From positions 1 to 12,391 of the forward strand of contig CABUGI010000058.1 in the NCBI GenBank assembly GCA_902491055.1: a stretch of 12,391 nt of DNA. The letters are read 5' to 3'. The notes under the pieces were generated by a model that saw only the letters and a list, made by a program, of their open reading frames with translations, ran no database searches and had not been told where the DNA came from. How positions within the stretch are numbered: position 1 is the first letter of the stretch; the number at the start of each line of letters is the position of its first letter. Origin of the DNA: an uncultured Collinsella sp. GTDB lineage: Bacteria; Actinomycetota; Coriobacteriia; Coriobacteriales; Coriobacteriaceae. Shown here in pieces: positions 1-7,651 of this stretch. A program made the position numbers and the translations under genes.

Positions 1-175
1 GTGGTGATTTCAGATTCTAGGACGAAGGCCGTTCTTCGTTAAACGGGCGCTAGGGCGTCACCCTTACACCAACATTTTCGACGCGATCCGCTGTCGAAGA
101 CATGTCGTGTGGATTGTTGGCGAAAAGACGCCGTGCCAAGCTCGAGGCAGAACTCAACTCCACTGACGATATCTA
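1..175. other. 5' flank: no recognisable gene; possible end of an upstream reading frame
   Basis: I recognise no gene here. On the plus strand, one frame open from the window edge ends with TAA at 40-42. A second frame is open from 54 and ends with TAA at 174-176, just before the hairpin terminator at 185-218. The last 24 codons of that second frame (from an ATG at 102) read MSCGLLAKRRRAKLEAELNS and four more residues, a basic then acidic, protein-like tail. A stop at 51-53 separates it from anything further upstream, so it is either a tiny ORF without a clear ribosome binding site or the 3' remnant of a frameshifted gene whose body lies outside the window. The terminator placement is the only real support for a gene end here. 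Confidence 0.3.
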
Positions 176-184
176 ATGCGAAAT

Positions 185-218
185 GGGCTGGCTCTGGGTA
201 TCCAGAACCAGCCCTTTT
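185..218 (+). terminator. Intrinsic terminator, possibly bidirectional
   Basis: A 13-bp stem is formed by GGGCTGGCTCTGG (185-197) and CCAGAACCAGCCC (202-214), with one C-A mismatch and a 4-nt loop. On the plus strand it is followed by TTTT, a standard Rho-independent layout for a plus-strand transcript ending near 176. On the minus strand it lies 52 nt past the stop of the large surface-protein gene and is followed by A-TTT, so it could also end that transcript, though the U-tract is weaker. Confidence 0.75.
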
Positions 219-265
219 GGTGTTCGATGAGCCGAGTCGGCGTCTCTCGCAAAGGTAACTGGGAG

Positions 266-3200
266 CTAGCGAGGCGTATCCGCATTGACCTCATCGGCGG
301 TGTCGTTTTCGAGCGCCGTGCGGCGGGCGCTGTAGGCGACGAGGCCGGCGCCGGCTGCGGCGAGTGCTGCTGCGGCTGCCGTCAGGGGGACGTTGACATC
401 GCCCGTGCCCGCAAGCGCGCCCGCTTTTCCGGAGCGCTTGTTATTGCCGTGGTCCTTGCCACTGCCGGAGCTGCTTCCGCCGGAGCTGCCTCCCGTGCCG
501 GAACCGCCGCCACTCGAGCCGCCATCGCCGTCCGTCGTCATCGGGGCGTCGTGAAGTCCTGTCGTATCCGCGCTGTCGCATACGCCGACCTGAACTTCTG
601 AGCGCTCGCATGCCGCGTCGGGCACATGAAGCTCGTGCAGTACGGCACCCAGCGCCGAGTTTGCCCCCGGTCGAATTTCCTCGAGCGTTACGGGATCGAG
701 CGCCACCAGATTACGCGCCTTCGCATACAGCGTTACGCGTTTGCCCACTTCGTCGCTCCAACTCTCGGGAATGGCGAAGCTCATGCGGAACTGTGCCGTG
801 CAACCTGGTGCCAGCACGGCGTTGCCACTGTCGGCTACCAGTGGGTGCGTTGCAAAACGTGCGCCCAGCGTCTCGAGCGCGTACTTCACGTGTGTCATGT
901 CGTTGGCCGAAGCGTCCTCGGCAAGCTCTGGATCGTAGATCGATGCCATGCGTGTGTTCGCTCCGAACCCGATGGATGCGCTGGAGAACGGCTGGCTGGA
1001 GCCCTCTCGGTACAGATCGATCGTGCCGGCGGTCAGCAAGGTGTTGCCGTCGTTTCGCACCGTGACCATGAAGGATTCGCCTGCTGCTCCAGGCACCACC
1101 GCGCCCGAGGTAGCGACTGCGCCCGTCGGAGTGGCACACGCCACCAAGGGCACTTCGATGCCGTGCAGCTCTGCCTCGCTCTTCTCCGCGCTCACAATGT
1201 GCGTAGCGAGCGCGGAGAGCATGCTCCCCGACGTCAAAAATGTCGTTATCTGATCGACGGGATGGTCCAGCTCGCACATCACGAACGGCTCCGTAAACAG
1301 ATCGCCTGCCAAGGTGCTGGCGAAGATGCGGAAGTGCTTGCCCATCACTGCTACCGGGTTGCCTTCTTCGTCGTAGGTTTGTCCCACCTTACCATCGGTG
1401 TTCTCTACATAGAGCACGCACCTGCCGTTGTTGCTTACGCTAAACGATGCCGGGCCACAGCCTGCGGCACCCACGGGCTGCGTTGCAAATGCCGATGCGC
1501 CTCGTGCCCAAGTAATATGCTGCAGTTGCTCGTTGACGGTAGCCAAAAAGCCCGTGTGCTGCGGCCACGGCACCGCGTGGGGTACTGTAGCATCTGGCGA
1601 CATAACGCCCCAGCCCGCAATGGACTGGCCGATCACGGCGTACGATGCAGAGCCACAACCGCCTGCAGTCTCGTATGCAACGGGCACCACCATTTTGCCG
1701 TTGATATTCTCGGGCGCGCCGAGCTCGATGCTCGACGGTGCCTGCGGAAAGCGGAGGACCTGACGGAACGTGAGACTGTCGCCCGAAACGTCCGACCACA
1801 GGGTAAAGCACTCCAGCGCAACCTCGGCCTCGCTGCCGAGCGCCTTTTCTGCGGTGGTTCCGCGGCGGTGGAGGTAGGCGCCCGACAGGCGCCCGTCGAC
1901 AAGTGTCTTGCCCACCGTGATGCGTGGGCACTGCAGGCAATGGTAGCCATCCTCCTGAAGGCGGCCGCGCGAGATGCTGCGCCACGACGTGTGCGATATC
2001 ACGCGAACTCCGTCGTTGCTTATGCGCAGGCGCACAACGGACAGTATGCCGGATGTGCTCGCCGTATCGAAAAGGGTGTCGTCGCCGTCACGCCGCTCGC
2101 CCGAGACCAGCAACACGTAGGCGTCCTGGTTTCCTCTTCCGTCCGTATATTCCACCACGTCGAAGTCGTAATCGTATATGCCGTCGCGCTCCACGTCGCC
2201 CTCGCCAAACCCAAGGGGAAAGTCCACAGGCGTGGGAGCGGACCACGTTCCGTTTGCCTTTGTGTGTACCACCAGGCGCGAGCGACCATTGTCGCCGTAG
2301 CGCACCGAGGCGATACGGAACAGGCATTCTACGCCGGCAATCATTGCCAGCTTCATGTGGGCTTCGCTGAGCACGCCAGCAAACAGCACGTTGTCGCTCG
2401 AGGGTTTTATGCCGCCACGCTCGTCCTCCGACACACCGGCAGAATTGGCGTTCGGGTCGGCAACGGTGTTCGTTGCCTGACCGATATAGGTGTACTCGTA
2501 CATCGGCGCGGCGTTTTCGTCGTTCCCTATCAGTGCATGGACGAAATGCTCGATCTGTCCCGTGTCGTCGCTTTCTGCATCCGCCTCGAGCTCAATGCAC
2601 GTGACCGCTTGATCCCAATCGCGCACGACAGGCGCGGCGTTTATCGCGGTGGCTGCAACCTCGGCGCGTGCGAGCAGCTCGGCGTTGGTGACGATGGTGG
2701 CCGATGCGATAAATTGCGGCACGCCGCCCGCCTCGATGTTGCCGGGCGTGCCGAAGCGGGCATCCAGCGTGTAAGGCGTATCTCCACCCAATGCGAGCTC
2801 AGAGCGCTGGAGCACATACTGGTTGCCATTGTTCACCGACATATTCCACGAATCGAGGAGTGTGGGCCACGACCCCGACCAAGCCTTGGCGGTCCACTTG
2901 AACATTACGAACTGGAGTATCACATCGACATCGACGTCTGCACCTACGCGCAGTCGCGGAAGCTGGTGTCCATCTGCCTTCTCGTACCCAATGAACAGCG
3001 TGAGGGATGCGGCGCCGCGCACGGCAGACGAAGCGACGCCTGCAACGCCGGCGCCAAAGGTGACGGCAAGCCCGATCTGGATGGTGAACGAGCCCGACGT
3101 GTTTGAATAGTCGAGCGAAATGTTCTTGAAAAACGCCGCGCCGCTGCCGTGCGTGTGGGCGCCCACGGCGAGCGCCAGCTTCGCCAGCACCCAGGGGTTG

Positions 3201-4633
3201 ACGTTTAGGAAAAACGGCACCGGTCCTAGGGTAAACTGCTCGGTCCAATTGAGGTCGGTTCTTACCTGGAAGAGGGCCTTAATATTGCCGTATGCGGGGT
3301 CGTTGTTGTTACCCCAGGTTTTGCCCACCCAATCGTAGGCGAGCGAGCCGTACAGCTGTGTGGCGATATCCATCGTGAACAGCGGCGTGCAATGGTGGCG
3401 AAGGAGCTTGGTGTTTCTTGGATCGGTGCCCGAACCGGCACTCATCCTCTTGTACTGATTCCACTTCCCCTCCATCTCGTCGAGGTAGCGGTTTGCCTGC
3501 TTGGCGCCCGACTCGCGCGGCGATTTCTTCCAGTATTCCGGATCAGGGTTGCCCGAATCGTTCATATAGCTAGCTGGTTTGTACCCTCCGCCAAACAGCA
3601 CGTATCCAGCAAACGAGAAATCGAACAGAATGGGAAATGTGGGCATCCAGCACGTGAACTTATTGCCGCCGATACCGGGAAACGCCGCGGGGAAATCAAA
3701 CGGAGTGATCTCTTGGTCCATGGTGGTGGGAATGATGGTGGTCGAGCCCGATTCCGCCTTTGCGGCCGGCGCGGTGACAACGGCCATAGGGGATGAGAGC
3801 GTGTAGGTTTTGCCCTGGTAGTCGAGGACAAAGCGCAGCTTGCATCCTTCCTCCAGAAGGCCCGAAGCTGCATCGAGGAACGTGTCTTCGAGCGTGAACG
3901 TCGCCAGATTATTCGCGCCCGATGCGCTGGCCTTGACTTGGCCAATCTGCGTGACGGTTTTGGGTGAGTTGCCCGCGGCAGGCATCACTTTATTGATATG
4001 CAACGTTGCCTGCCCGCCCTGCGGCAGATGGGCCTGCACGGTAAAAGCGTGCGTGTCGGGCTGATCGTTTGCTGCTTCGTCCGCTGGCATTGCCATAAAC
4101 GTGGCGTCGGCGTACTGGATGTCCCATTCGTCGAATGTGAGCTGGCGAAAGTACGGCTCGCCATCGGAGAGCGGACGTGCGGGTGCGGTAATGGCGGTGC
4201 CGCCTTGGACACGCGCGAGGGGAATCTCGACATCGCGGTAGCCCGCCATGCTAATGGAGATGCCGCCGTTAAAGTCATACGCGTCGAGAAGCGTCGCCTC
4301 GTCCACGTAGCCTTCTGAAAGCGGCGCGACCTCAAAGATGGCCGTGCCTTCGTCATCGGTCGTGGCGGTGAGCTGCTTGCCTGCGGCATAGCGCGATGTG
4401 AGCGTGACCTGGGCACCCGTGATGGGCGTATTCTTGTTGGCGACGTCGACTACGACCACACCAAACATGGTGCGCGAGAGCACCAAGACCTTGAAGGGGT
4501 CATCTTCATCGGCGTATGCCTCGGTGGGGGCGAACGGCAGTATGAAGGCGTTTGCGCTTCCCGGCACGCGCGGCAACATAATGCTCGCCAGCGAGGACGC
4601 TCCGGCAACAAGTAACGAACGGCGATCAAGCAT
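266..4633 (-). CDS. Very large Tat-exported, sortase-anchored surface protein
   Basis: A 1455-aa predicted cell-surface protein. The start at 4633 is preferred over a TTG 32 codons upstream because GGGAG lies 7 nt before this ATG, and because the protein then begins directly with a twin-arginine signal: D3-R4-R5-S-L-L, a hydrophobic stretch to about residue 20, and AxA cleavage candidates at A29 and A41. Residues of about 46-150 look like a carboxypeptidase-regulatory/Cna-B type beta domain (DVANKNTPITGAQVTLTS followed by a TTDDEGTAIF turn). The long middle is beta-rich and not recognised. Near the C-terminus a stretch with VTVRNDGNTLLTAGTIDLY resembles CARDB-type domains. The end is a Gly/Ser linker (about 1368-1406), LAGTG-D at 1407-1412, an Ala-rich membrane segment and RR, that is, a sortase sorting signal of the LAxTG class. 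The tail after RR is long and acidic, which is unusual. It lies 156 nt downstream of a LuxR-type gene on the same strand. Adhesin or ligand-binding role is inference; no catalytic motif was seen. Confidence 0.93.
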   Translation of the reverse strand: MLDRRSLLVAGASSLASIMLPRVPGSANAFILPFAPTEAYADEDDPFKVLVLSRTMFGVVVVDVANKNTPITGAQVTLTSRYAAGKQLTATTDDEGTAIFEVAPLSEGYVDEATLLDAYDFNGGISISMAGYRDVEIPLARVQGGTAITAPARPLSDGEPYFRQLTFDEWDIQYADATFMAMPADEAANDQPDTHAFTVQAHLPQGGQATLHINKVMPAAGNSPKTVTQIGQVKASASGANNLATFTLEDTFLDAASGLLEEGCKLRFVLDYQGKTYTLSSPMAVVTAPAAKAESGSTTIIPTTMDQEITPFDFPAAFPGIGGNKFTCWMPTFPILFDFSFAGYVLFGGGYKPASYMNDSGNPDPEYWKKSPRESGAKQANRYLDEMEGKWNQYKRMSAGSGTDPRNTKLLRHHCTPLFTMDIATQLYGSLAYDWVGKTWGNNNDPAYGNIKALFQVRTDLNWTEQFTLGPVPFFLNVNPWVLAKLALAVGAHTHGSGAAFFKNISLDYSNTSGSFTIQIGLAVTFGAGVAGVASSAVRGAASLTLFIGYEKADGHQLPRLRVGADVDVDVILQFVMFKWTAKAWSGSWPTLLDSWNMSVNNGNQYVLQRSELALGGDTPYTLDARFGTPGNIEAGGVPQFIASATIVTNAELLARAEVAATAINAAPVVRDWDQAVTCIELEADAESDDTGQIEHFVHALIGNDENAAPMYEYTYIGQATNTVADPNANSAGVSEDERGGIKPSSDNVLFAGVLSEAHMKLAMIAGVECLFRIASVRYGDNGRSRLVVHTKANGTWSAPTPVDFPLGFGEGDVERDGIYDYDFDVVEYTDGRGNQDAYVLLVSGERRDGDDTLFDTASTSGILSVVRLRISNDGVRVISHTSWRSISRGRLQEDGYHCLQCPRITVGKTLVDGRLSGAYLHRRGTTAEKALGSEAEVALECFTLWSDVSGDSLTFRQVLRFPQAPSSIELGAPENINGKMVVPVAYETAGGCGSASYAVIGQSIAGWGVMSPDATVPHAVPWPQHTGFLATVNEQLQHITWARGASAFATQPVGAAGCGPASFSVSNNGRCVLYVENTDGKVGQTYDEEGNPVAVMGKHFRIFASTLAGDLFTEPFVMCELDHPVDQITTFLTSGSMLSALATHIVSAEKSEAELHGIEVPLVACATPTGAVATSGAVVPGAAGESFMVTVRNDGNTLLTAGTIDLYREGSSQPFSSASIGFGANTRMASIYDPELAEDASANDMTHVKYALETLGARFATHPLVADSGNAVLAPGCTAQFRMSFAIPESWSDEVGKRVTLYAKARNLVALDPVTLEEIRPGANSALGAVLHELHVPDAACERSEVQVGVCDSADTTGLHDAPMTTDGDGGSSGGGSGTGGSSGGSSSGSGKDHGNNKRSGKAGALAGTGDVNVPLTAAAAALAAAGAGLVAYSARRTALENDTADEVNADTPR

Positions 4634-4687
4634 CTTTGGCTCCCATCCCGCAGGTATCGGTGGAAATAATCCAATTTTGCGAGAAGG

Positions 4688-4699
4688 CGCCACGTGGCG
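4688..4699. promoter_or_regulatory. Perfect 12-bp palindrome, candidate operator for the surface-protein gene
   Basis: CGCCACGTGGCG is its own reverse complement. It is centred about 60 bp upstream of the surface-protein start codon, in the gap between the LuxR-type gene and its downstream neighbour. No T-run follows on the minus strand, so it does not look like a terminator. A dimeric helix-turn-helix regulator such as the adjacent LuxR-type protein could bind it; that link is inference. GATTAT, about 30-40 bp before the start codon, is a weak candidate -10. Confidence 0.4.
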
Positions 4700-4789
4700 G
4701 TAGTGCCATTCAAGGGTCAAAATGTCCAAATTGATTGAGCGAAGCGCCGGGGTTCCGAAACGCGTTCGATGCGCTCGGCAGCTCGGTCG

Positions 4790-5794
4790 CTAACGCAACA
4801 TATGCGCGACTAGCTCGGCGCGTGTGCCGATGCCAAGCTTTGCGTATACGCCGGATAGGCGGTTTTTAACGGTGCCCGGCGACACACCCATATGACGAGC
4901 GATTTCGGCGTTGGTCCATCCACGGCAGGCGAGCATGGCCATGGTGAACTCTGTGGTCGTTAGATCGTCGGCCACGTCCTCGCCCGAATCGGGGTTGTGG
5001 ATGCGCCGCCAGCCGTAGCTGAAGCGGTACGTGATCTCGATGATGCGCGCGAAGTCGTCAGGGTATTGCGTTTTTAGGCATGCCTCGATAAGCCCCTGTA
5101 AAAGGCCGTGATGCTCGCCAATGAGCTCAATAAGGCCGTCGGGACGCGCAATGTTCCAAGCAACTCCGAAGTGCGTTTTTGCGGCGTCGATGTCCTTGAG
5201 GCTCATGCATGCCATGGAAGCTGCCAGGTGCAGGAACAGTTCCGAGATCGGATAGCTCCCTTGTTTCATGATCAGGGCGTTTTCCGCCATGCCCAGACTG
5301 CGGCCATATTCGCCGCGCAGGTACAGGGCATGCGCCATCACGTAGCTGGCGAACAGGCGCAGGCCTTCGGGCAAATGCGCCGCAAGTGGATAAAACTCTT
5401 CGGCAGAATACGGGGAAGGCAAGTGCAGCAGGACACTCGCGGCCGAGGCGAACAGGATATGCGTGGCGTGGACGGCGGGCGATTCCTCGTCAGTTGGCGT
5501 ATCGAGGATGCCAGCAAGGCACCGGCGGGCGTCGGCGATACGGTTGAGCGATAGACTGGCGTATCCGCAGATAAAGCATGCGGAATAGCGCAGCGCGGGA
5601 TCGGTGGCGTCAACATAGGGGCGCGCCGTCTTGGCAGCGAGGGTGGCCTGTCCGCGAAAGTACAGCGCTTCTGCCGTGGCAATGGCGCGCGAATCGGGGT
5701 CGGAAATGCTTGCAACCGCAGCGTCAATCTGCCCCGGCACAAAGGCGGTGCACATCAACGGCATGGGAACGCATGGGTAGCCATCGCAGTCCAT
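4790..5794 (-). CDS. LuxR-family transcriptional regulator with helical N-terminal region
   Basis: A 334-aa regulator. The last 60 residues are a LuxR/GerE DNA-binding domain: LTTTEFTMAMLACRGWTNAE, then IARHMGVSPGTVKNRLSGVY as the helix-turn-helix core, then AKLGIGTRAELVAHML. The N-terminal 270 residues are mostly Ala- and Leu-rich helices with TPR-like pairs and no receiver, PAS or ATP-binding (MalT/STAND) motif that I can see, so its signal is unknown. ATG at 5794 is chosen over TTG at 5821 because GGGAG sits 7 nt upstream. The stop is a TAG 156 nt before the surface-protein start on the same strand, with no terminator between, so it could be cotranscribed with, or directly control, that gene. 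Pairs of a LuxR-type regulator and a single exported protein are typical of Coriobacteriia. No membrane segments were seen, so this is a cytoplasmic protein. Confidence 0.9.
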   Translation of the reverse strand: MDCDGYPCVPMPLMCTAFVPGQIDAAVASISDPDSRAIATAEALYFRGQATLAAKTARPYVDATDPALRYSACFICGYASLSLNRIADARRCLAGILDTPTDEESPAVHATHILFASAASVLLHLPSPYSAEEFYPLAAHLPEGLRLFASYVMAHALYLRGEYGRSLGMAENALIMKQGSYPISELFLHLAASMACMSLKDIDAAKTHFGVAWNIARPDGLIELIGEHHGLLQGLIEACLKTQYPDDFARIIEITYRFSYGWRRIHNPDSGEDVADDLTTTEFTMAMLACRGWTNAEIARHMGVSPGTVKNRLSGVYAKLGIGTRAELVAHMLR

Positions 5795-5820
5795 CTTCCA
5801 TCTCCCAACAGCTGGCAACA

Positions 5821-5940
5821 ATGCAGCAATTGTACTCCTGTTGCTCGGGACCGGAATTTGTGGGTATCGCCTACGATTATGCCGAACGTATAAAGGAAGA
5901 GTCTATTGGCGATGCTCCCAAGGTGGCTACTGAAGCCTAG
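5821..5940 (+). CDS. Doubtful 39-aa ORF
   Basis: An ATG-to-TAG frame with a protein-like sequence (MQQLYSCCSGPEFVGIAYDY then AERIKEESIGD and onward). There is no ribosome binding site before the ATG, and the ORF covers the region that should hold the promoter of the divergent LuxR-type gene. Its TAG stop overlaps the TAG stop of the opposing minus-strand frame through a shared CTAG at 5937-5940. It could be the 3' remnant of a lost gene or chance. Not recognised. Confidence 0.2.
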   Translation: MQQLYSCCSGPEFVGIAYDYAERIKEESIGDAPKVATEA

Positions 5941-6318
5941 CTGACCTCGACATTAGGAAAAATTACCGCCCCTACAAAAAGCTCTGTCGCAGCGATGGGA
6001 AACGCATCTTCTGGGCATTCCGGCGTCTCCAGCCCAGCGCTGGACTGCTGCTGTCGCCTGCGCGTTGGCGAGCGAGGCGTGGGGACCGTCCGGCGACCAG
6101 CGGTGACGGGCGAGCCCTGCCGCGTGTGTGGGCCTCCATCGGCGTAGACCCATGACCCCCATGGCATCGGAGAAGTCCACCATGACGTCCAGGACCTTAC
6201 CGTCCGGCATGTCCAGCCTAGTGGCTCTCTTGATTCCGAGGTCGAAGGGGGCGTTGTGCAAGGCATATGGGGCCGAGTGGAAGTGGATCAAAAGAGCGTT
6301 ACTTGACGTTTCATGCAT
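5937..6318 (-). pseudogene. Unrecognised minus-strand gene, probably frameshifted near its 3' end
   Basis: From ATG at 6318 the frame reads 121 codons to a stop at 5953. Codon use is strongly coding-like (G/C third bases) for the first half (LLIHFHSAPYALHNAPFDLG, later LDMPDGKVLDVMVDFSDAMG) and again around RWSPDGPHASLANAQATAAV. After about 6018 the coding signal moves to another frame, which ends PEDAFPIAATELFVGAVIFP then NVEVS at a TAG at 5937-5939. Removing one base from a C-run (GGG on the plus strand, 6013-6015) would join the two into a protein of about 126 aa. I do not recognise the family. It is divergent from the PadR operon. Only a weak GGGACGG precedes the ATG. It could instead be an intact 121-aa gene whose tail merely resembles a shift. 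Confidence 0.45.
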
Positions 6319-6384
6319 AATGCCAACCGTCCCGCGACATCACGTTCGCAGCGCGCAGGGGCCGGAGAACCTTCGCGATGAGAG

Positions 6385-6413
6385 TTGACGTCTAATACCT
6401 TGCATCGTATAGT
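6385..6413 (+). promoter_or_regulatory. Sigma-70-type promoter of the PadR operon
   Basis: TTGACG (6385-6390), a 17-bp spacer, then TATAGT (6408-6413). This is close to consensus with optimal spacing. It lies about 40 bp before the PadR start codon, leaving a short leader that holds the operator and the ribosome binding site. Confidence 0.75.
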
Positions 6414-6430
6414 GTGTATAGCACAGTATA
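6408..6430. promoter_or_regulatory. Inverted repeat over the -10 and start region, likely PadR operator
   Basis: Left arm TATAGTGTG (6408-6416), 5-bp spacer TATAG, right arm CACAGTATA (6422-6430). The arms match as an inverted repeat at 8 of 9 positions. The left arm contains the -10 hexamer, so a bound dimer would block transcription. PadR proteins usually repress their own operon from AT-rich dyads of this kind. GTATA also recurs at 6407, 6416 and 6426, about one helical turn apart. Confidence 0.65.
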
Positions 6431-6450
6431 TGACGAGAGGAGGTGTGCGG

Positions 6451-6768
6451 ATGGAGGCACAGATGAAGCGCGGCTTCCTGGAGGCCTGCGTGCTCGCGGC
6501 CGTCTCCGGCGAGGAGTCCTACGGCTACCAGATCGTGAAGGACGTACCGGCGAGCATGGGGCTCACGGAGTCGACGCTCTACCCGCTGCTCAAGCGCCTG
6601 GAGAAGGCCGGGTGCATCACGGCGCGCTCCGCCGAGCACAACGGGCGGCTGCGCCGGTACTACCGCATCACGGACGACGGGCGAGCGCGCATCGAGGAGT
6701 TCCTGGCCGAGTGGCCGTCCGTACGGGAGATTTACGCATACGTTGAGGGGGCGCACCATGACGCGTGA
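6451..6768 (+). CDS. PadR-family transcriptional repressor
   Basis: A 105-aa winged-helix protein of the short PadR subfamily. Residues 1-35 (MKRGFLEACVLAAVSGEESY and GYQIVK) are the typical first helices. TESTLYPLLKRLEKAG (39-54) is the recognition helix with the family hallmark T-x-STLYPLL-K-R-L. RRYYRITDDGR (69-78) is the wing. The start at 6451 is chosen because AGGAGG lies 8-9 nt upstream; longer starts would place the promoter dyad inside the gene. The last 11 nt overlap the next gene, indicating translational coupling. It probably represses its own operon through the dyad at 6408-6430. The inducer is unknown. Base composition is very G+C-rich (a sampled 60-nt stretch is 68%), above the genes at either end of the window. 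Confidence 0.94.
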   Translation: MEAQMKRGFLEACVLAAVSGEESYGYQIVKDVPASMGLTESTLYPLLKRLEKAGCITARSAEHNGRLRRYYRITDDGRARIEEFLAEWPSVREIYAYVEGAHHDA

Positions 6769-7381
6769 TGAGTTTCTGGGCCGGTTGGGCGAGCTGCTCG
6801 CCTGTCTGCCGGCCGAGCAGGTGGAGGAGACCAAGGCGTTCTATGCGGAGGCCATCGCCGATCGCATGGAGGACGGTATGAGCGAGGAGGAGGCCGTGGC
6901 CGCCATGGGCACGCCCGGCGAGGTGGCGGAGGCCACGCTCGACGACCTGCCCGCCGTGCCGCGCGCGATCGCGAGGACGCGCCAGCGCAGCACCGCGCTG
7001 CTGTGGGTGCTGACCATCGTGGGCTCCCCGGTGTGGGTGCCGCTGCTCGCCGCCTTCGCCGCCGTGGCCGTCACGGTCTATATCTGCATCTGGGTGCTGG
7101 CGCTCTGCGTGTGGATCGTCGCGGCGGCACTCGGGGGCGTGGGCGTAGTTGAGCTCCTGTTTGCCGTAAGCGGCGTCACCATCGGCCACTTCCCGTACGC
7201 CCTCGCCTCGGCGGGCGTGGGGCTCGGCCTCGTCGGCGTGGCGCTCTTCGTTGGTGCTGGCGCTTGGGCCGCCTCAAAACAAATTGCGCGCCTCTCGGCG
7301 CTCTGGGCGAGGAAGGCCGCCTCGCCCTTCTGGAAGGGTAAGGGCGAGAAGGGCGGCGCTGCCGCGCATCTCGCGGCGTAG
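6758..7381 (+). CDS. DUF1700/HAAS-domain membrane protein
   Basis: A 207-aa protein. Residues 1-60 form the HAAS helical domain of the DUF1700 family (MTRDEFLGRLGELLACLPAE, then the EEEAVAAMGTPGEVA turn). Residues 80-175 hold about four hydrophobic segments, with WVPLLAAFAAVAVTVYICIW and VALFVGAGAWAA among them. The tail is basic (KGKGEKGG). ATG at 6758 follows GAGGGGG and overlaps the PadR stop by 11 nt. In many Gram-positive genomes PadR, DUF1700 and DUF4097 genes form one operon. The HAAS part is thought to connect to the PadR-type regulator, so this protein may relay membrane state to it; that role is inference. No catalytic residues were seen. Confidence 0.9.
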   Translation: MTRDEFLGRLGELLACLPAEQVEETKAFYAEAIADRMEDGMSEEEAVAAMGTPGEVAEATLDDLPAVPRAIARTRQRSTALLWVLTIVGSPVWVPLLAAFAAVAVTVYICIWVLALCVWIVAAALGGVGVVELLFAVSGVTIGHFPYALASAGVGLGLVGVALFVGAGAWAASKQIARLSALWARKAASPFWKGKGEKGGAAAHLAA

Positions 7382-7396
7382 AAAGGAGTGAGTACC

Positions 7397-7651
7397 ATGA
7401 CCAGCGCGAAGAAAATCTACCTCGCCGTGGCGGGCGGGCTCGTTGCCGCGGGTGTTGTCCTCGCGGGCATTGGCTTTATCGCTTCGGGCTTCGACCCGGC
7501 CGTGTTCACAACCCATATCGACACGCGCGACAGCACCATCGTGCTCGGCGGCGTCGAGGTGGACGACCCGATGGGCCTCCCCCTCATCGAGCAGCTCGCC
7601 AATCTGGGCGAGATCGACACCTCCGGCGTCGCGGATCCCGCCGCGCCCTAG
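7397..7651 (+). CDS. Short membrane-anchored protein, apparent truncated DUF4097-type protein
   Basis: An 84-aa protein starting at ATG 7397 with AAAGGAG 8 nt upstream, 15 nt after the DUF1700 stop. Residues 1-32 are a basic start and one membrane helix (KKIYLAVAGGLVAAGVVLAG). After this come FDPAVFTTHIDTRDS and an acidic stretch ending in VADPAAP and a TAG. The position in the operon and the form of the N-terminus (short basic end, one helix, then a G-F/W-D motif) match the start of DUF4097 proteins, but the repetitive beta-strand body, usually 150 residues or more, is missing. Reading past the stop in any frame gives no such body. Either it is truncated by the junction with the sequence after 7652, or it is a minimal form. 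Confidence 0.8.
   Translation: MTSAKKIYLAVAGGLVAAGVVLAGIGFIASGFDPAVFTTHIDTRDSTIVLGGVEVDDPMGLPLIEQLANLGEIDTSGVADPAAP

Noticed and set aside
626..3106. 826-codon plus-strand frame opposite the surface-protein gene
   Set aside because: It lies antisense to the strongly supported minus-strand gene. Its translation is rich in Cys, His and Arg with no domain or signal, as expected from the reverse of a G/C-ending coding frame.
4634..4729. TTG start 32 codons upstream of the chosen start of the surface protein
   Set aside because: No ribosome binding site precedes it, and it would bury the twin-arginine signal inside the protein and place the palindrome in the gene.
5818..5833. ACAAT-N6-ATTGT inverted repeat before the LuxR-type gene
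   Set aside because: Arms are only 5 bp and the site does not fit a clear promoter; chance is likely.
6340..6834. 164-codon minus-strand frame across the PadR gene
   Set aside because: It is the antisense of PadR, with no ribosome binding site, and it covers the promoter and operator of the real gene.
6668..7189. 173-codon minus-strand frame across the DUF1700 gene
   Set aside because: It is the antisense of a gene with clear family motifs; its His-, Gly- and Arg-rich product looks like a shadow of high-G+C codons.
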